In this document: in pieces, positions 45,171 to 54,126 of the stretch
Layout: every line of letters starts with the position of its first letter
Numbering within the stretch: the first letter of the stretch is position 1
From: JACCTU01 sp963700495
Lineage (GTDB): Bacteria > Actinomycetota > Thermoleophilia > Gaiellales > Gaiellaceae
Assembly (NCBI GenBank): GCA_963700495.1
Contig: CAVOXT010000001.1
Location: 558,001 to 622,000, forward strand
Length of the DNA stretch: 64,000 nucleotides
Reading direction: 5' to 3'
Program-made: the position numbers and the translations under genes
Notes under the pieces: model-generated
What the model saw: the letters and a program-made list of their open reading frames with translations, nothing else
What the model was told of the DNA's origin: nothing
Databases searched by the model: none

Positions 45171-45967
45171 CGTCCCCAATCGGCGTGGCCGCGACGGCGC
45201 CGTTCGGAGCGGACGTGCTCGAGCGCCTCGCGGAGCGGCACGACGTCGCCTGGGTTCTGACGCGTCCGGACCGGCCGGCGGGGCGCGGGCGGAGACCGCG
45301 GCCGCCGGCCGCAAAGGTCACGGCCGAACGGCTGGGGCTCGAGGTCCGGCAGCCGGAGCGTCCGACGGTCGAGGACGTGTCCGGCGTCGACACGGTCGTC
45401 CTGGTCGCCTACGGCGTGCTGATCCCGGAAGAGTTGCTGCAAACGGCGCTATGGCTCAACGTGCACCCGTCGCTGCTGCCCCGCTGGCGTGGGGCCGCGC
45501 CGGTCGAGCGTGCGCTGCTGGCGGGCGACGAGGAGACGGGCGTCTCGATCATCAAGCTCGTGCGGGAGCTCGACGCCGGCCCGATCGCCGCGCAACGGGC
45601 GTTTGCCGTCACCCCCGAGGACGACGCCGGAGCGGTCTACGCCAAGGCAGCGGAGGCCGCGGCGGACCTGCTCGGCGACTTAGTGGCTCAGAGCCACAAA
45701 CTCGAGTTCCGCGCGCAGGAGGGTGAGCCGACGTACGCGCACAAGCTCGAGCCGGGCGACCGCGCGCTCGATCTGAGCGATCCCGAGGGCTCGCTGCGGC
45801 GCATCCGCGCGCTCTCGCCGCACATCGGCGCGCGAGGCGAGCTGCACGGCAAGCCGGTCACGATCTGGCAGGCGACGGTCGAGGACGGGAAGCTCGTGCC
45901 GGTCGAGGTGCAGCCCGACGGCGGTCGGCGGATGACATACGAGGAGTTCCTCCGGGGCCTGCGGTGA
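45152..45967 (+). CDS. fmt: Methionyl-tRNA formyltransferase
   Basis: 271 residues, somewhat shorter than the usual 310. The core GVAATAPFGADVLERLA, VLTRPDRPAGRG, VLIPEELL, NVHPSLLPRWRGAAPVERAL and ETGVSIIKLVRELDAGPI is standard, with the formyl-transfer Asn-His-Asp-like set in NVHPSLLP and the following loop. The GTG start lies inside palindrome copy 1, so the first codons (ALSHKPSP) are repeat-derived, and copy 2 adds QSHK in the C-terminal third. It makes formyl-Met-tRNA for initiation. Confidence 0.93.
   Translation: MALSHKPSPIGVAATAPFGADVLERLAERHDVAWVLTRPDRPAGRGRRPRPPAAKVTAERLGLEVRQPERPTVEDVSGVDTVVLVAYGVLIPEELLQTALWLNVHPSLLPRWRGAAPVERALLAGDEETGVSIIKLVRELDAGPIAAQRAFAVTPEDDAGAVYAKAAEAAADLLGDLVAQSHKLEFRAQEGEPTYAHKLEPGDRALDLSDPEGSLRRIRALSPHIGARGELHGKPVTIWQATVEDGKLVPVEVQPDGGRRMTYEEFLRGLR
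45683..45704. repeat. Palindromic repeat, copy 2, inside fmt
   Basis: The palindrome GTGGCTCAGAGCCAC (45683-45697) plus seven flanking bases equal 22 bases of copy 1 on the other strand. It lies in frame in fmt and adds codons for VAQSHK. It could be a short mobile palindrome. Confidence 0.85.
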
Positions 45968-47174
45968 TCGCCCCCGCGCGCAGCGCCGCCTATGACGTCG
46001 TGCGCCGCGTCTTCGAGGAGGGTGCGTACGCCGACCGCGCGCTTCGCGGTGCGGTCGAGAAGCTCGACGAGCGCGACCGTGCACTCGCGCAGCGGCTCGT
46101 CTACGGGACGGTGCAGCGCATGCGCACCGCTCGACCACGCGATCGAGGCGATCGGCCGGCGGCCCACCCGCAAGCTCGACCCGCCCGTGCTCGCGGCGCT
46201 GCGTCTCGGCGCGTACCAGCTCGGCTACACCGAGCTCGCGCCGCACGCGGTCGTCGACGACACGGTCGAGCTCGTCCGACGCGCAGGGCTCGAGCGCGTG
46301 GTGCCGTTCACGAACGCGGTGATGCGGCGTCTGACCGAGAAGCTGCGCGGACTGCTCGGGTCGCTGCCGGACGGACCGCTCAAGGAGTCCTACCCCGACT
46401 GGATCTACGACGTCTGGCGGCGCGACCTCGGCGAGGATGCCGCGCTCGCACTGATGCGGGCGCAGAACGAGCCCACGGAGACGGTCGTCCGGCTCGTGCG
46501 CGGCGACCCGCCGGGCGAGCCGACGGACATTCCGGGCGCGTTCCGGGTCGACCGCGTGGACGAGCAGGCGGTCGAGGAGGGGCGCCTCTGGCCGCAGAGC
46601 CGCGCGTCGCAGCTCGCGGCGCTCGTGGTCGGCGCCCGCACAGGCGAGCGGATCCTCGACTCGTGCGCCGCCCCGGGAGGCAAGGCCACGATGCTCGCCG
46701 GCGACGTGACGGCAGTCGAGCTCAACCCCGGCAGAGCGCGCGAGCTGCGCGAGAACGTCGAGCGGATGGGCGCCGAGAACGTGCACGTGGTTGAGGCGGA
46801 CGCAACGGCTCTCCCGCCGGAGCTCGTCGGACTTCGACCGGGCGCTCGTGGACGCGCCCTGCTCCGGCCTCGGCGTGCTCGCGCGCCGGCCGGACCTGCG
46901 CTGGCGCGCCCGGCCGCTCCCCGAGCTCCAGCTGGCGCTCCTCGGCGAGGCTGCCGGGCGGGTGAAGCCGGGCGGCACCATCGTCTACGCCGTCTGCACG
47001 ATCAACGCGGACGAGAACGAGGCGGTCGTCGAGGCCTCGGGTCTCGAGGTCGAGCCGCTCGGCGACGAGTGGCCGCAGTACGCGCACCCGAAGCGGCCCG
47101 AGTTCCTGCTCACCCTGCCGCACATCCACCGGACGTCGGGGTTCTTCATCGCCCGCCTCCGCCAACCCTCCTAG
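45964..47174 (+). CDS. rsmB: 16S rRNA (cytosine-C5) methyltransferase RsmB, two frame breaks
   Basis: About 402 residues after repair. The N-terminal NusB-like RNA-binding domain reads SAAYDVVRRVFEEGAYAD to ALAQRLVYGTVQRM, then, after an extra C near 46129, LDHAIEAIGRRPTRKLDPPV. The SAM domain has ILDSCAAPGGKATMLAG, VTAVELNPGRARELRENVER and, after an extra G near 46828, ALVDAPCSGLGVLARRPDLRW (PCSGLG with the catalytic Cys) and VYAVCTINADENEAVV. It modifies C967 of 16S rRNA in E. coli numbering. It starts at GTG 45964, coupled to fmt. Confidence 0.92.
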
Positions 47175-47177
47175 GAT
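47172..47177 (+). promoter_or_regulatory. -10 box of a leaderless promoter
   Basis: TAGGAT lies seven bases before the ATG at 47185, supporting that ATG over the TTG three bases earlier. Confidence 0.5.
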
Positions 47178-47184
47178 CCCTTTG

Positions 47185-47863
47185 ATGCCCTGGCGGGACT
47201 GGGTCCGGACGGTCGAGGTCGAGCCGTCGCTCTACGCGGCGGACTTCGGCCACCTCGCGGAGCAGATCGACATGCTCCTGCGTGCGGGTGCGCGCATCTT
47301 CCACTTCGACGTCGGTGACGGACACTTCGTGGAACCGATCACGATGGGGCCGATCGTGCTCGCGTCGATCTCGAACCAGATCCACGCCGACGGCGGCGTG
47401 ATCGACTGCCACCTGATGGTCGAGAACCCGTCGAAGCACTTCGGCGCGATCGCGCGCGCGGGCGGCGACAGCGTCACGTTCCACTACGAGGCAGTCCGCG
47501 ACGTGCGCGGCTGCGTGCAGGCGGCCCGCGAGCACGAGCTCGAGGTGGGCATCGCCTTCAAGCCGAGCACCTCGGTTGAGGACGCGTGCGAGGTCGCCGA
47601 GGGCGTCGACCTCGTGCTCTGCATGAGCATCGAACCCGGTTACTCCGGCCAGGAGTTCCTCCCCGAGTCGTATCGACCGCATCCGGCTGACGCGAGCGCT
47701 GCTGCCGGAGCAGATCCACGTGCAGGCCGACGGCGGCATCCACCCGGGGAACATCAGGGAGGTCCACGAGGCCGGCGCCAACCTCCTCGTCTCGGCGAGC
47801 GCGATCTTCGGGCGGGAAGACCTGCCCCGGGCGTACCGGCGCCTGGTACACACGCTGGCGTGA
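47185..47863 (+). CDS. rpe: Ribulose-5-phosphate 3-epimerase, one frame break
   Basis: About 225 residues after repair. TIM-barrel motifs are VEPSLYAADFGHLAEQI, FHFDVGDGHFVEP, DCHLMVENPSKHF and VLCMSIEPGYSGQEFLP. An extra T near 47674 shifts the frame, after which DRIRLTRALLP, VQADGGIHPGNI and LLVSASAIFG follow. It interconverts ribulose and xylulose 5-phosphates; ribulose 5-phosphate is also the precursor for the DHBP half of ribBA downstream. The stop overlaps ribD. Confidence 0.92.
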
Positions 47864-48795
47864 CGCACATGGAACGTGCGCTCGAGCTCGCCGAGCGAGG
47901 GCGCGGGGCAACGCATCCGAACCCGGTCGTCGGGGCCGTCGTGGTCACGCCCGGCGGGACGGTCGTGGGCGAGGGCTGGCACGAGCACGCCGGCGGACCA
48001 CACGCCGAGGTGGTCGCGCTGCGCGCGGCCGGCGGCCGGGCAAGGGGCGCGACGCTCTACGCGACGCTCGAGCCGTGCGCGCTCTTCGGCCGGACGCCGC
48101 CGTGCGTCGATGCCATCGTCGGCGCGGGGATCGCGAAGGTCGTCGTGGGGGTCGAGGATCCAAGCCAGAGCGGGATCGACCGCCTGCGCGAGCTGGGCGT
48201 CGAGGTCGAGCTGCTCGACCTCTGGGAGGCGCGGCGCCAGAACGAGGCCTGGCGGACGTGGGTCACGATGGAGCGGCCGTTCGTGACGTACAAGGTCGCT
48301 GCCACCCTCGACGGGCGCGTGACGCTGCCGGGGTCGCAGTGGATCTCGGGAGAGGAGTCACGCCGGCTCGTCCACGAGCTCCGCGCACAGTCGGACGCGG
48401 TCGCCGTCGGGATGGGCACGGTTCGCGCCGACGATCCGCGCCTCGACGCACGCGGCGTCGAGGCGCGACGGCAGCCGCGCCGGCTCGCGTTCGGGCTGGG
48501 GCCGCTGCCCGAAGGCTCGGAGCTCGAGCTCCGCTCGGGTGCGCCCGAGGAGGAGCTGCGCCTGCTCGCGGCCGAAGGCGTCCAGTCGGTGCTGCTCGAG
48601 GGCGGGCCGACGCTCGCGACGGCGTTCCTGGCGCGGGACGTGATCGACAAGCTCCTCGTCTTCGTCGCCCCGACGCTCTCGGGCGCGGGGCCGCACGTCT
48701 TCACCGACTTCACCGGGCCGGTCGAGCTCCGGCGCATCAGCGTGCGCGGTGTCGGGCGCGACGTGCTCGTCGAGGCGTACATTCACGAGCCGTGA
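47860..48795 (+). CDS. ribD: Bifunctional riboflavin deaminase/reductase RibD
   Basis: 311 residues. The N-terminal deaminase has THPNPVVGAVVV, the zinc motif PHAEVVALRAA and LEPCALFGRTPPC. The C-terminal reductase reads RPFVTYKVAATLDGRVTLP, SQWISGEESRRLVHELRA and GMGTVRADDPRLDARG. The end of the reductase is trimmed against E. coli RibD. It starts at GTG 47860 (or ATG 47869). It performs the second and third steps from GTP toward riboflavin. Confidence 0.93.
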   Translation: MTHMERALELAERGRGATHPNPVVGAVVVTPGGTVVGEGWHEHAGGPHAEVVALRAAGGRARGATLYATLEPCALFGRTPPCVDAIVGAGIAKVVVGVEDPSQSGIDRLRELGVEVELLDLWEARRQNEAWRTWVTMERPFVTYKVAATLDGRVTLPGSQWISGEESRRLVHELRAQSDAVAVGMGTVRADDPRLDARGVEARRQPRRLAFGLGPLPEGSELELRSGAPEEELRLLAAEGVQSVLLEGGPTLATAFLARDVIDKLLVFVAPTLSGAGPHVFTDFTGPVELRRISVRGVGRDVLVEAYIHEP

Positions 48796-49577
48796 AGCAC
48801 GGACTGCTCGTCGCGAACATCGGCACGTACGCCGACCCGAGGAACTTCGTCGGTCTCGCCCGCGCCGCTGAGGCAAGCGGCTGGGACGCGGTCCTGACCT
48901 GGGATCACCTCGCGTTCACGTGGGGGATGCCGGCGGCCGACCCCTGGGTGTCGCTCGCGGCGGCCGCAGTCTCGACGGAGCGGATCGTCCTCGGCACGGG
49001 CGTGACTCCGGTTGCGCGCAGGCGGCCCCAGATCCTCGCGCACGAGCTCGCGACGCTCGCGACGCTCGCGCCGGGGCGGATCGTGTTCGGCGCGGGCCTC
49101 GGCGGCGGCCACGGGGAGTTCGAGCGCTTCGGCGAGGACGAGGGCGAGCACGCGCGAGCGGAGAAGCTCGACGAGGGGCTCGACGTCGTCCGTGCGCTCC
49201 TCTCGGGTGAGCGCGTCACGCATCGCGGGCCGCACTTCACCGTCGACGACATCGCGCTCACGCCGGCGCCCGCCTCGCGCATCCCGATCTGGATCGGCGG
49301 CATGAGCCGCAAGGCACGCGCCCGTGCGGCGCGCTTCGACGGCTGGTTCGCCGACACGGCGACGCCCGAAGAGATGAACACCACGGCCGACGAGTTCCGC
49401 GCGATGCTCGACGGCTACGAGTTCGGCGACGTCGCGGTGATGGGCTACTCCGACGCGGGCGATCAGGGTCTCCGCGGCGCCTACGCGGACGCGGGCGCGA
49501 CCTGGTGGGTCGAGCAGATCCACGACCGGCGCGGCGACGCGCAGGAGATGCTCGCGCGGGTCGAGGCGGGCCCGTAG
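48792..49577 (+). CDS. Luciferase-like flavin/F420-dependent oxidoreductase in the rib operon
   Basis: 261 residues from GTG 48792, overlapping ribD by four bases. KHGLLVANIGTYADPRNFVG, VLTWDHLAFTWGMPAADPW, ILGTGVTPVARRRPQIL, FGAGLGGGHGEFERFGEDE and IPIWIGGMSRKARARAAR give the luciferase-like TIM barrel. Its place between ribD and ribE suggests a flavin-linked role, but the substrate is unknown. It may merely need FMN or F420 made by the pathway. Confidence 0.82.
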   Translation: MKHGLLVANIGTYADPRNFVGLARAAEASGWDAVLTWDHLAFTWGMPAADPWVSLAAAAVSTERIVLGTGVTPVARRRPQILAHELATLATLAPGRIVFGAGLGGGHGEFERFGEDEGEHARAEKLDEGLDVVRALLSGERVTHRGPHFTVDDIALTPAPASRIPIWIGGMSRKARARAARFDGWFADTATPEEMNTTADEFRAMLDGYEFGDVAVMGYSDAGDQGLRGAYADAGATWWVEQIHDRRGDAQEMLARVEAGP

Positions 49578-49580
49578 CCT
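49575..49580 (+). promoter_or_regulatory. Possible internal -10 box before ribE
   Basis: TAGCCT lies seven bases before the GTG at 49588. Confidence 0.4.
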
Positions 49581-49587
49581 TTCTCCC

Positions 49588-50142
49588 GTGTTCACCGGCA
49601 TCGTCCGCGAGCGCGGCCGCGTCGCGTCGTTCGAGAACGGGCGACTCGTCGTCGAGTCGACGCTCGCGCCGGGCGTCGGCGATTCGGTCGCCGTCGACGG
49701 CGTCTGCCTGACCGTCGTCGACGCGCGGAACGGCGCGCTCTCGTTCGACGTCGTCGACGAGACGCTCGAGCGCGCGAAGCCGTTCGGCGCCGAGGTCAAC
49801 CTCGAGTCGGCGCTGCTGGCCGGCGAGCCGCTCGGCGGCCACTACGTCCAGGGCCACGTGGACGGCGTCGGTCGCGTGCGGTCGTTCCAGGACGACCGCC
49901 TCGCAGTGGAGGCTCCCGCCGAGCTGCTCCGCTACTGCGTCGAGAAGGGCTCGATCACGGTCGACGGCGTCTCCCTGACGATCGTCGGGCTCGGCGACGA
50001 CGGGTTCGAAGTCGCCCTCGTGCCGCACACGCTCGAGGTCACGACCCTTGGAGGACTGCGGCCCGGTGACCAGGTCAACCTCGAGGTCGACGTCCTGGCC
50101 AAGTACGTCGAAAAGCTGCTCGGGGCTAGGCTGTCCGGGTGA
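49588..50142 (+). CDS. ribE: Riboflavin synthase alpha chain
   Basis: 184 residues: two lumazine-binding barrels, FTGIVRERGRVASF with VGDSVAVDGVCLTVV, and GGHYVQGHVDGVGRV with GSITVDGVSLTIVGLG. It dismutates two 6,7-dimethyl-8-ribityllumazine to riboflavin. It starts at GTG 49588 and overlaps ribBA by four bases. Confidence 0.96.
   Translation: MFTGIVRERGRVASFENGRLVVESTLAPGVGDSVAVDGVCLTVVDARNGALSFDVVDETLERAKPFGAEVNLESALLAGEPLGGHYVQGHVDGVGRVRSFQDDRLAVEAPAELLRYCVEKGSITVDGVSLTIVGLGDDGFEVALVPHTLEVTTLGGLRPGDQVNLEVDVLAKYVEKLLGARLSG
50127..50132 (+). promoter_or_regulatory. Possible internal -10 box before ribBA
   Basis: TAGGCT lies six bases before the GTG at 50139, inside ribE. Confidence 0.35.
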
Positions 50143-51392
50143 CCGCAGTCGTCGAGACCCGCTCGCCCTTCGCGACCGTCGAGGAGGCGATCGAGGACAT
50201 CAGGCAGGGTCGCTTCGTCGTCGTGGTCGACGCGGAGGACCGCGAGAACGAGGGCGACCTGACGATCGCAGCCCAGTTCGCGACCCCCGAGGCGATCAAC
50301 TTCATGGCGATGCACGCACGCGGCCTGATCTGTCTCTGCCTGACGCCCGAGCGCTGCGACGAGCTCGGGCTCGAGCAGATGGCGCGCGAGAACGAGACGC
50401 CGCTCGGCACCGCGTTCACCGTCTCGGTCGAGGCGCGCGAGGGAGTGACGACGGGCATCTCCGCGCCGGACCGCTCGCACACGATCCAGACGGCGATCGA
50501 CTCGTCGAAGGGCTCGCACGATCTCGTCAGGCCCGGTCACGTCTTCCCGCTCCGGGCCAAGCCCGGCGGCGTGCTGGAGCGCTCCGGCCAGACCGAAGCG
50601 TCCGTCGATCTCGCGCGGCTTGCGGGGCTCAACCCCGCCGGCGTCGTCTGCGAGATCATGAAGGAGGACGGGACGATGGCCCGCGTCCCGGACCTCACCG
50701 TCTTCTGCGAGCGGCATGAGATCAAGCTGCTCACGATCGCCGACCTGATCGAGTACCGGCGCGCCACCGAGAAGCTCGTCGAGCGCGTCGCGCAGGTGCG
50801 CCTCCCGACGTCGTACGGCGAGTTCACCGCGGTCGCGTTCCGCGAGACGCTCACGGGCAAGCCGCACGTCGCGCTCGTCAAGGGCCAGGTCGAGGGTGGA
50901 CAGGACGTGCTCGTCCGCGTGCACTCGGAATGCCTGACCGGCGACGTCTTCCACTCGCTCCGCTGCGACTGCGGCGAGCAGCTCGAGCTCGCGCTGCGGC
51001 GCATCCAGTCGGAAGAGCGCGGCGTCCTGCTCTACATGTCACAGGAAGGCCGCGGGATCGGCCTGCTCTCGAAGCTCCAGGCGTACGAGCTGCAGGAGGC
51101 CGGCTTCGACACCGTCCAGGCGAACCTCGAGCTCGGCTATCCGGCCGATGCGCGAGAGTGGGGCATCGGCAACCAGATCCTGGCCGACCTCGGGCTGACG
51201 ACGATCCGGATCCTGACCAACAACCCGAAGAAGCTCACCGGACTGGAGGGGTACGGGCTGACGGTGACCGAGCAGGTGCCGATCGAGGTCGCGCCCAACC
51301 CCGAGAACGAGCGCTATCTCGAAGCCAAGCGCGAGAAGCTCGGGCATCGCCTGCACCACCAGGACAGGCGTTTCGAGGAAGACACGGAGTGA
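50139..51392 (+). CDS. ribBA: Bifunctional DHBP synthase/GTP cyclohydrolase II
   Basis: 417 residues. The DHBP synthase half carries VDAEDRENEGDLTIAAQF, FMAMHARGLICLCLTPERC, and THIQTAID-like text (SHTIQTAIDSSKGSHD). The cyclohydrolase half carries RVHSECLTGDVFHSLRCDC with the zinc cysteines, YMSQEGRGIGLLSKLQAYEL, and RILTNNPKKLTGLEGYGL. It supplies both branches of riboflavin synthesis. It overlaps ribE and ribH by four bases each. Confidence 0.97.
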   Translation: MTAVVETRSPFATVEEAIEDIRQGRFVVVVDAEDRENEGDLTIAAQFATPEAINFMAMHARGLICLCLTPERCDELGLEQMARENETPLGTAFTVSVEAREGVTTGISAPDRSHTIQTAIDSSKGSHDLVRPGHVFPLRAKPGGVLERSGQTEASVDLARLAGLNPAGVVCEIMKEDGTMARVPDLTVFCERHEIKLLTIADLIEYRRATEKLVERVAQVRLPTSYGEFTAVAFRETLTGKPHVALVKGQVEGGQDVLVRVHSECLTGDVFHSLRCDCGEQLELALRRIQSEERGVLLYMSQEGRGIGLLSKLQAYELQEAGFDTVQANLELGYPADAREWGIGNQILADLGLTTIRILTNNPKKLTGLEGYGLTVTEQVPIEVAPNPENERYLEAKREKLGHRLHHQDRRFEEDTE

Positions 51393-51940
51393 CCGAGCCG
51401 GCCGAGGAGATCCCGCAGCTCCGCACCTCGGAGCAGCACGCAGAGGGCGTGCTCGAGGTTCCCGTCGGGGTGCAGGTGCTCGCAGGATCTGCCGAAGGAG
51501 GGCGCCGCGGGGTCGCCGTCGTCGTCGCGAAGTTCAACGGCGAGATCACGTCGCGGTTGCTCGCTTCGGCGCTCGAGGAGCTCGAGCGGGCGGGTGTCGC
51601 ACGGGAGGCCGTGACGGTTGTCCCGGTGCCGGGCGCCTTCGAGCTGCCGCTTGCGACGCTCGCGCTTGCGAAGACCCGGCGCTACGCGTGCATCGTCGCT
51701 CTCGGCTGCGTCATCCGTGGCGAGACGCCCCACTTCGAGTTCGTCGCCGGCGAGGCGGCCTCGGGGCTCCAGCTCGCGGCGATCGAGACCGGCGTGCCCG
51801 TCTCCTTCGGCGTGCTCACGACCGAGTCCGCCGAGCAGGCGGAGGCGAGGGTCGGGAAGGGCGCCGAGGCCGTGCGGACCGCCCTCGAGATGGCCGATCT
51901 CTTCGCGCAGCTCCGCGCGAGTGCAGCCGAGGCGTCGTAG
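51389..51940 (+). CDS. ribH: 6,7-Dimethyl-8-ribityllumazine synthase
   Basis: 183 residues from GTG 51389, longer at the N-terminus than the usual 155. VAVVVAKFNGEITSRLL, VPVPGAFELPLATLALA, ALGCVIRGETPHFEFVAGEA and PVSFGVLTTESAEQAEAR are the typical active-site and shell-forming segments. It condenses the RibB and RibD products in an icosahedral or pentameric shell. Confidence 0.96.
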   Translation: MTEPAEEIPQLRTSEQHAEGVLEVPVGVQVLAGSAEGGRRGVAVVVAKFNGEITSRLLASALEELERAGVAREAVTVVPVPGAFELPLATLALAKTRRYACIVALGCVIRGETPHFEFVAGEAASGLQLAAIETGVPVSFGVLTTESAEQAEARVGKGAEAVRTALEMADLFAQLRASAAEAS

Positions 51941-51962
51941 CAGACCGCCGCAACCCTTTCGC

Positions 51963-51968
51963 TACACT
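51963..51968 (+). promoter_or_regulatory. -10 box before rpmB
   Basis: TACACT lies nine bases before the ATG at 51978, with a possible -35-like CCTTTC upstream. Confidence 0.4.
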
Positions 51969-51977
51969 CCCGCGGCC

Positions 51978-52169
51978 ATGGCGAAGATCTGTGCAGTGTG
52001 CGGGAAGAAACCGTCGTTCGGGAACAGCCGTAGCCACTCGATGGTCGCCACGAAGCGCCGCTGGGAGCCGAACCTGCAGCGCGTCCGGATCAATCTGGGC
52101 GGCAAGGCCCAGCGCGCCTACGTCTGCACCCGCTGCCTCAAGGCCGGCAAGGTCCAGAAGGCCCTTTAG
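51978..52169 (+). CDS. rpmB: Ribosomal protein bL28
   Basis: 63 residues. AKICAVCGKKPSFGNSRSHS, ATKRRWEPNLQRVRI and YVCTRCLKAGKVQKAL. Both zinc CxxC pairs are kept (CAVC, CTRC), the zinc-replete form. Confidence 0.97.
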   Translation: MAKICAVCGKKPSFGNSRSHSMVATKRRWEPNLQRVRINLGGKAQRAYVCTRCLKAGKVQKAL

Positions 52170-52192
52170 CAACCCCGCGCCCTCCGATGCGG

Positions 52193-52198
52193 TCTAAT
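52193..52198 (+). promoter_or_regulatory. -10 box of a leaderless promoter
   Basis: TCTAAT (five of six to consensus) lies six bases before the GTG at 52205. Confidence 0.5.
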
Positions 52199-52204
52199 CC
52201 GACC

Positions 52205-52555
52205 GTGGAGGCGGCGCACACCCTCTCGGCACCGCTCGGGAGGATCACGATCGCACCCGACGTCGTCGCGCACATCGCGGGCCACGCGGCACTCGAGTCG
52301 TACGGGATCGTGGGCATGTCGGCGCGCGGGCGCGTGGGCCGTCTGCTGTCGCGTGACCGGATCGGCCAGGGTGTCGTCGTCGGCCGCACGGACGACGGTG
52401 TGACCGTCGACCTCTACGTCGTCGTCGAGTACGGCCTCAATCTCGCCGAGGTCGCCTCCGGTCTGCGCAACCGGGTCAGGTACGACCTCGAGCGCCTGAC
52501 CGGACTGACCATCGCCGCGGTCGAGGTTCACATCCAGGACGTGAAGACGGGGTGA
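52205..52555 (+). CDS. Asp23/Gls24 family envelope-stress protein
   Basis: 116 residues from GTG 52205, supported by the box at 52193; an ATG at 52187 is possible. LGRITIAPDVVAHIAGHAAL, SYGIVGMSAR and VDLYVVVEYGLNLAEVASG match Asp23, which often sits before fakA. Function is not fully defined; it may link the membrane to fatty-acid kinase. The stop overlaps fakA. Confidence 0.9.
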   Translation: MEAAHTLSAPLGRITIAPDVVAHIAGHAALESYGIVGMSARGRVGRLLSRDRIGQGVVVGRTDDGVTVDLYVVVEYGLNLAEVASGLRNRVRYDLERLTGLTIAAVEVHIQDVKTG

Positions 52556-54126
52556 AGGCGCTCGAGCTCGCACGCGGCGCGCTCGCCTCGCTCGAGCGCA
52601 ACCGCCGGCGGATCGACGACCTCAACGTCTACCCGGTGCCGGACGGCGACACCGGGACCAACCTCACGCTCACCGCCCGCGCGATCGTCGACGCGCTCGA
52701 GCAGTCGTCCGCGTCCGACCGGGCGGGGCTCGCGAAAGAGCTCACGCGGGCCGCGCTGATGGGTGCGCGCGGCAACTCGGGTGTGATCCTCTCCCAGATC
52801 GTGCGCGGATTCGCCGAGGTCATCGGCGGTGAGGGCGACGTCGACTCCGCGACGCTTGCGCGGGCGTTTCGGAGCGCGAGCGACGCCGCGTACCGCGCCG
52901 TGCGCCATCCGGTCGAGGGAACGATGCTGACGGTGATCCGGGAGATCGCGGAGGCGGCCGAGCGAGCCGACACGACGAAGCCGGTCGACCAGTTCCTCGT
53001 CGAGCTCGTGCATGCCGGCGAAGAGTCGCTCGCGCGCACGCAGGACATGCTCGACGTCCTGCGCGACGCGGGCGTCGTCGACGCCGGCGGCGCGGGGCTC
53101 GTCGAGATCCTCCGTGGCATTGCCGCGACGGCCACCGGCGAGCCGATCCCCGAGGCGCCTCCGAGCACCGAGCTCAGCATCGACGCGATCCACCAGGAGC
53201 TCTCGAAGTTCCGCTACTGCACGACGTTCGTCGTCGAGGGCGACGGCCTCGTGCGCGAGGAGCTCGAGGGCGAGCTGGAGCGGCTCGGCGATTCGCTGCT
53301 CGTCGTCGGAGACCCGACCGCGTACAAGGTGCACGTGCACACCGACGAGCCCGGCTCCGCGCTCGCGATCGGGACGACCCGTGGGACGATCGCCGCGGTC
53401 GAGATCGCGAACATGCACGCGCAGACTCAGCACCGCGAGGAGCGGCTGCTCCACGCAGTGCCGAACATGCTCAGCGAGGTCGTCGCGGTCGTCGTCGGCG
53501 AGGGAAACCGGAGGTTGTTCGAGAGCCTCGGAGCGACGAGCTTCGTCGAGGGCGGCCAGACCATGAACCCTTCAACGGCCGACCTCGTCGCCGCGGTCGA
53601 GCGCGCCGGCGCCGCCGAGGTGGTGCTCCTGCCGAACAACTCGAACGTGATCATGAGCGCAGAGCAGGCGGCGCAGCTCGCGACCAAGCCCGTCGAGGTC
53701 GTCGCGAGCGACTCGATCCCCGCCGGACTTGCCGCGATCATCGCCTTCGACCCGCAGCGTGCCGCCGCCGCGAACGCGGAGGAGATGCGCGAGGCTCTCG
53801 ATGGAGTGGCGACGGGCGAGGTGACGATCGCCTCGCGAGACGCACAGCTGGACGGACTCGCGGTGTCGAAGGGCAACTATCTCGGGCTCGCGGAAGGTTC
53901 GGCCGTCGCGGTCGGCGAGAGCTTCGAGCAGGTCGCGACCGAGGTCGTCGAGAGGCTGCTCGCGAGTCCGCGCGGCGTGCTGACGCTCCTGCGCGGCGAG
54001 GACGCGCCGGACGGCGACGTGCTCGATGCGCTCTTGGCGTCGATCGCCGAGCGGCATCCGGACGTCGAGGTCGATGTGCAGGACGGCGGCCAGCCGCACT
54101 ATCCGCTCCTCCTGTCGGCCGAGTGA
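52552..54126 (+). CDS. fakA: Fatty-acid kinase FakA (DAK2/DegV-binding protein YloV)
   Basis: 524 residues. The DAK2 ATP-binding domain begins LNVYPVPDGDTGTNLTLT, with MGARGNSGVILSQIVRGFAE and GTMLTVIREIAEAAE. The C-terminal domain reads GGQTMNPSTADLVAAVER and VVLLPNNSNVIMSAEQAAQL. FakA phosphorylates fatty acids bound to FakB (DegV) partners; one such partner lies two genes on. The start GTG 52552 is coupled to asp23. Confidence 0.92.
   Translation: MKALELARGALASLERNRRRIDDLNVYPVPDGDTGTNLTLTARAIVDALEQSSASDRAGLAKELTRAALMGARGNSGVILSQIVRGFAEVIGGEGDVDSATLARAFRSASDAAYRAVRHPVEGTMLTVIREIAEAAERADTTKPVDQFLVELVHAGEESLARTQDMLDVLRDAGVVDAGGAGLVEILRGIAATATGEPIPEAPPSTELSIDAIHQELSKFRYCTTFVVEGDGLVREELEGELERLGDSLLVVGDPTAYKVHVHTDEPGSALAIGTTRGTIAAVEIANMHAQTQHREERLLHAVPNMLSEVVAVVVGEGNRRLFESLGATSFVEGGQTMNPSTADLVAAVERAGAAEVVLLPNNSNVIMSAEQAAQLATKPVEVVASDSIPAGLAAIIAFDPQRAAAANAEEMREALDGVATGEVTIASRDAQLDGLAVSKGNYLGLAEGSAVAVGESFEQVATEVVERLLASPRGVLTLLRGEDAPDGDVLDALLASIAERHPDVEVDVQDGGQPHYPLLLSAE

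Noticed and set aside
46900..47185. FMN riboswitch before the riboflavin operon
   Set aside because: The region upstream of rpe/ribD is coding (rsmB) with only ten bases free; no RFN-like elements seen.
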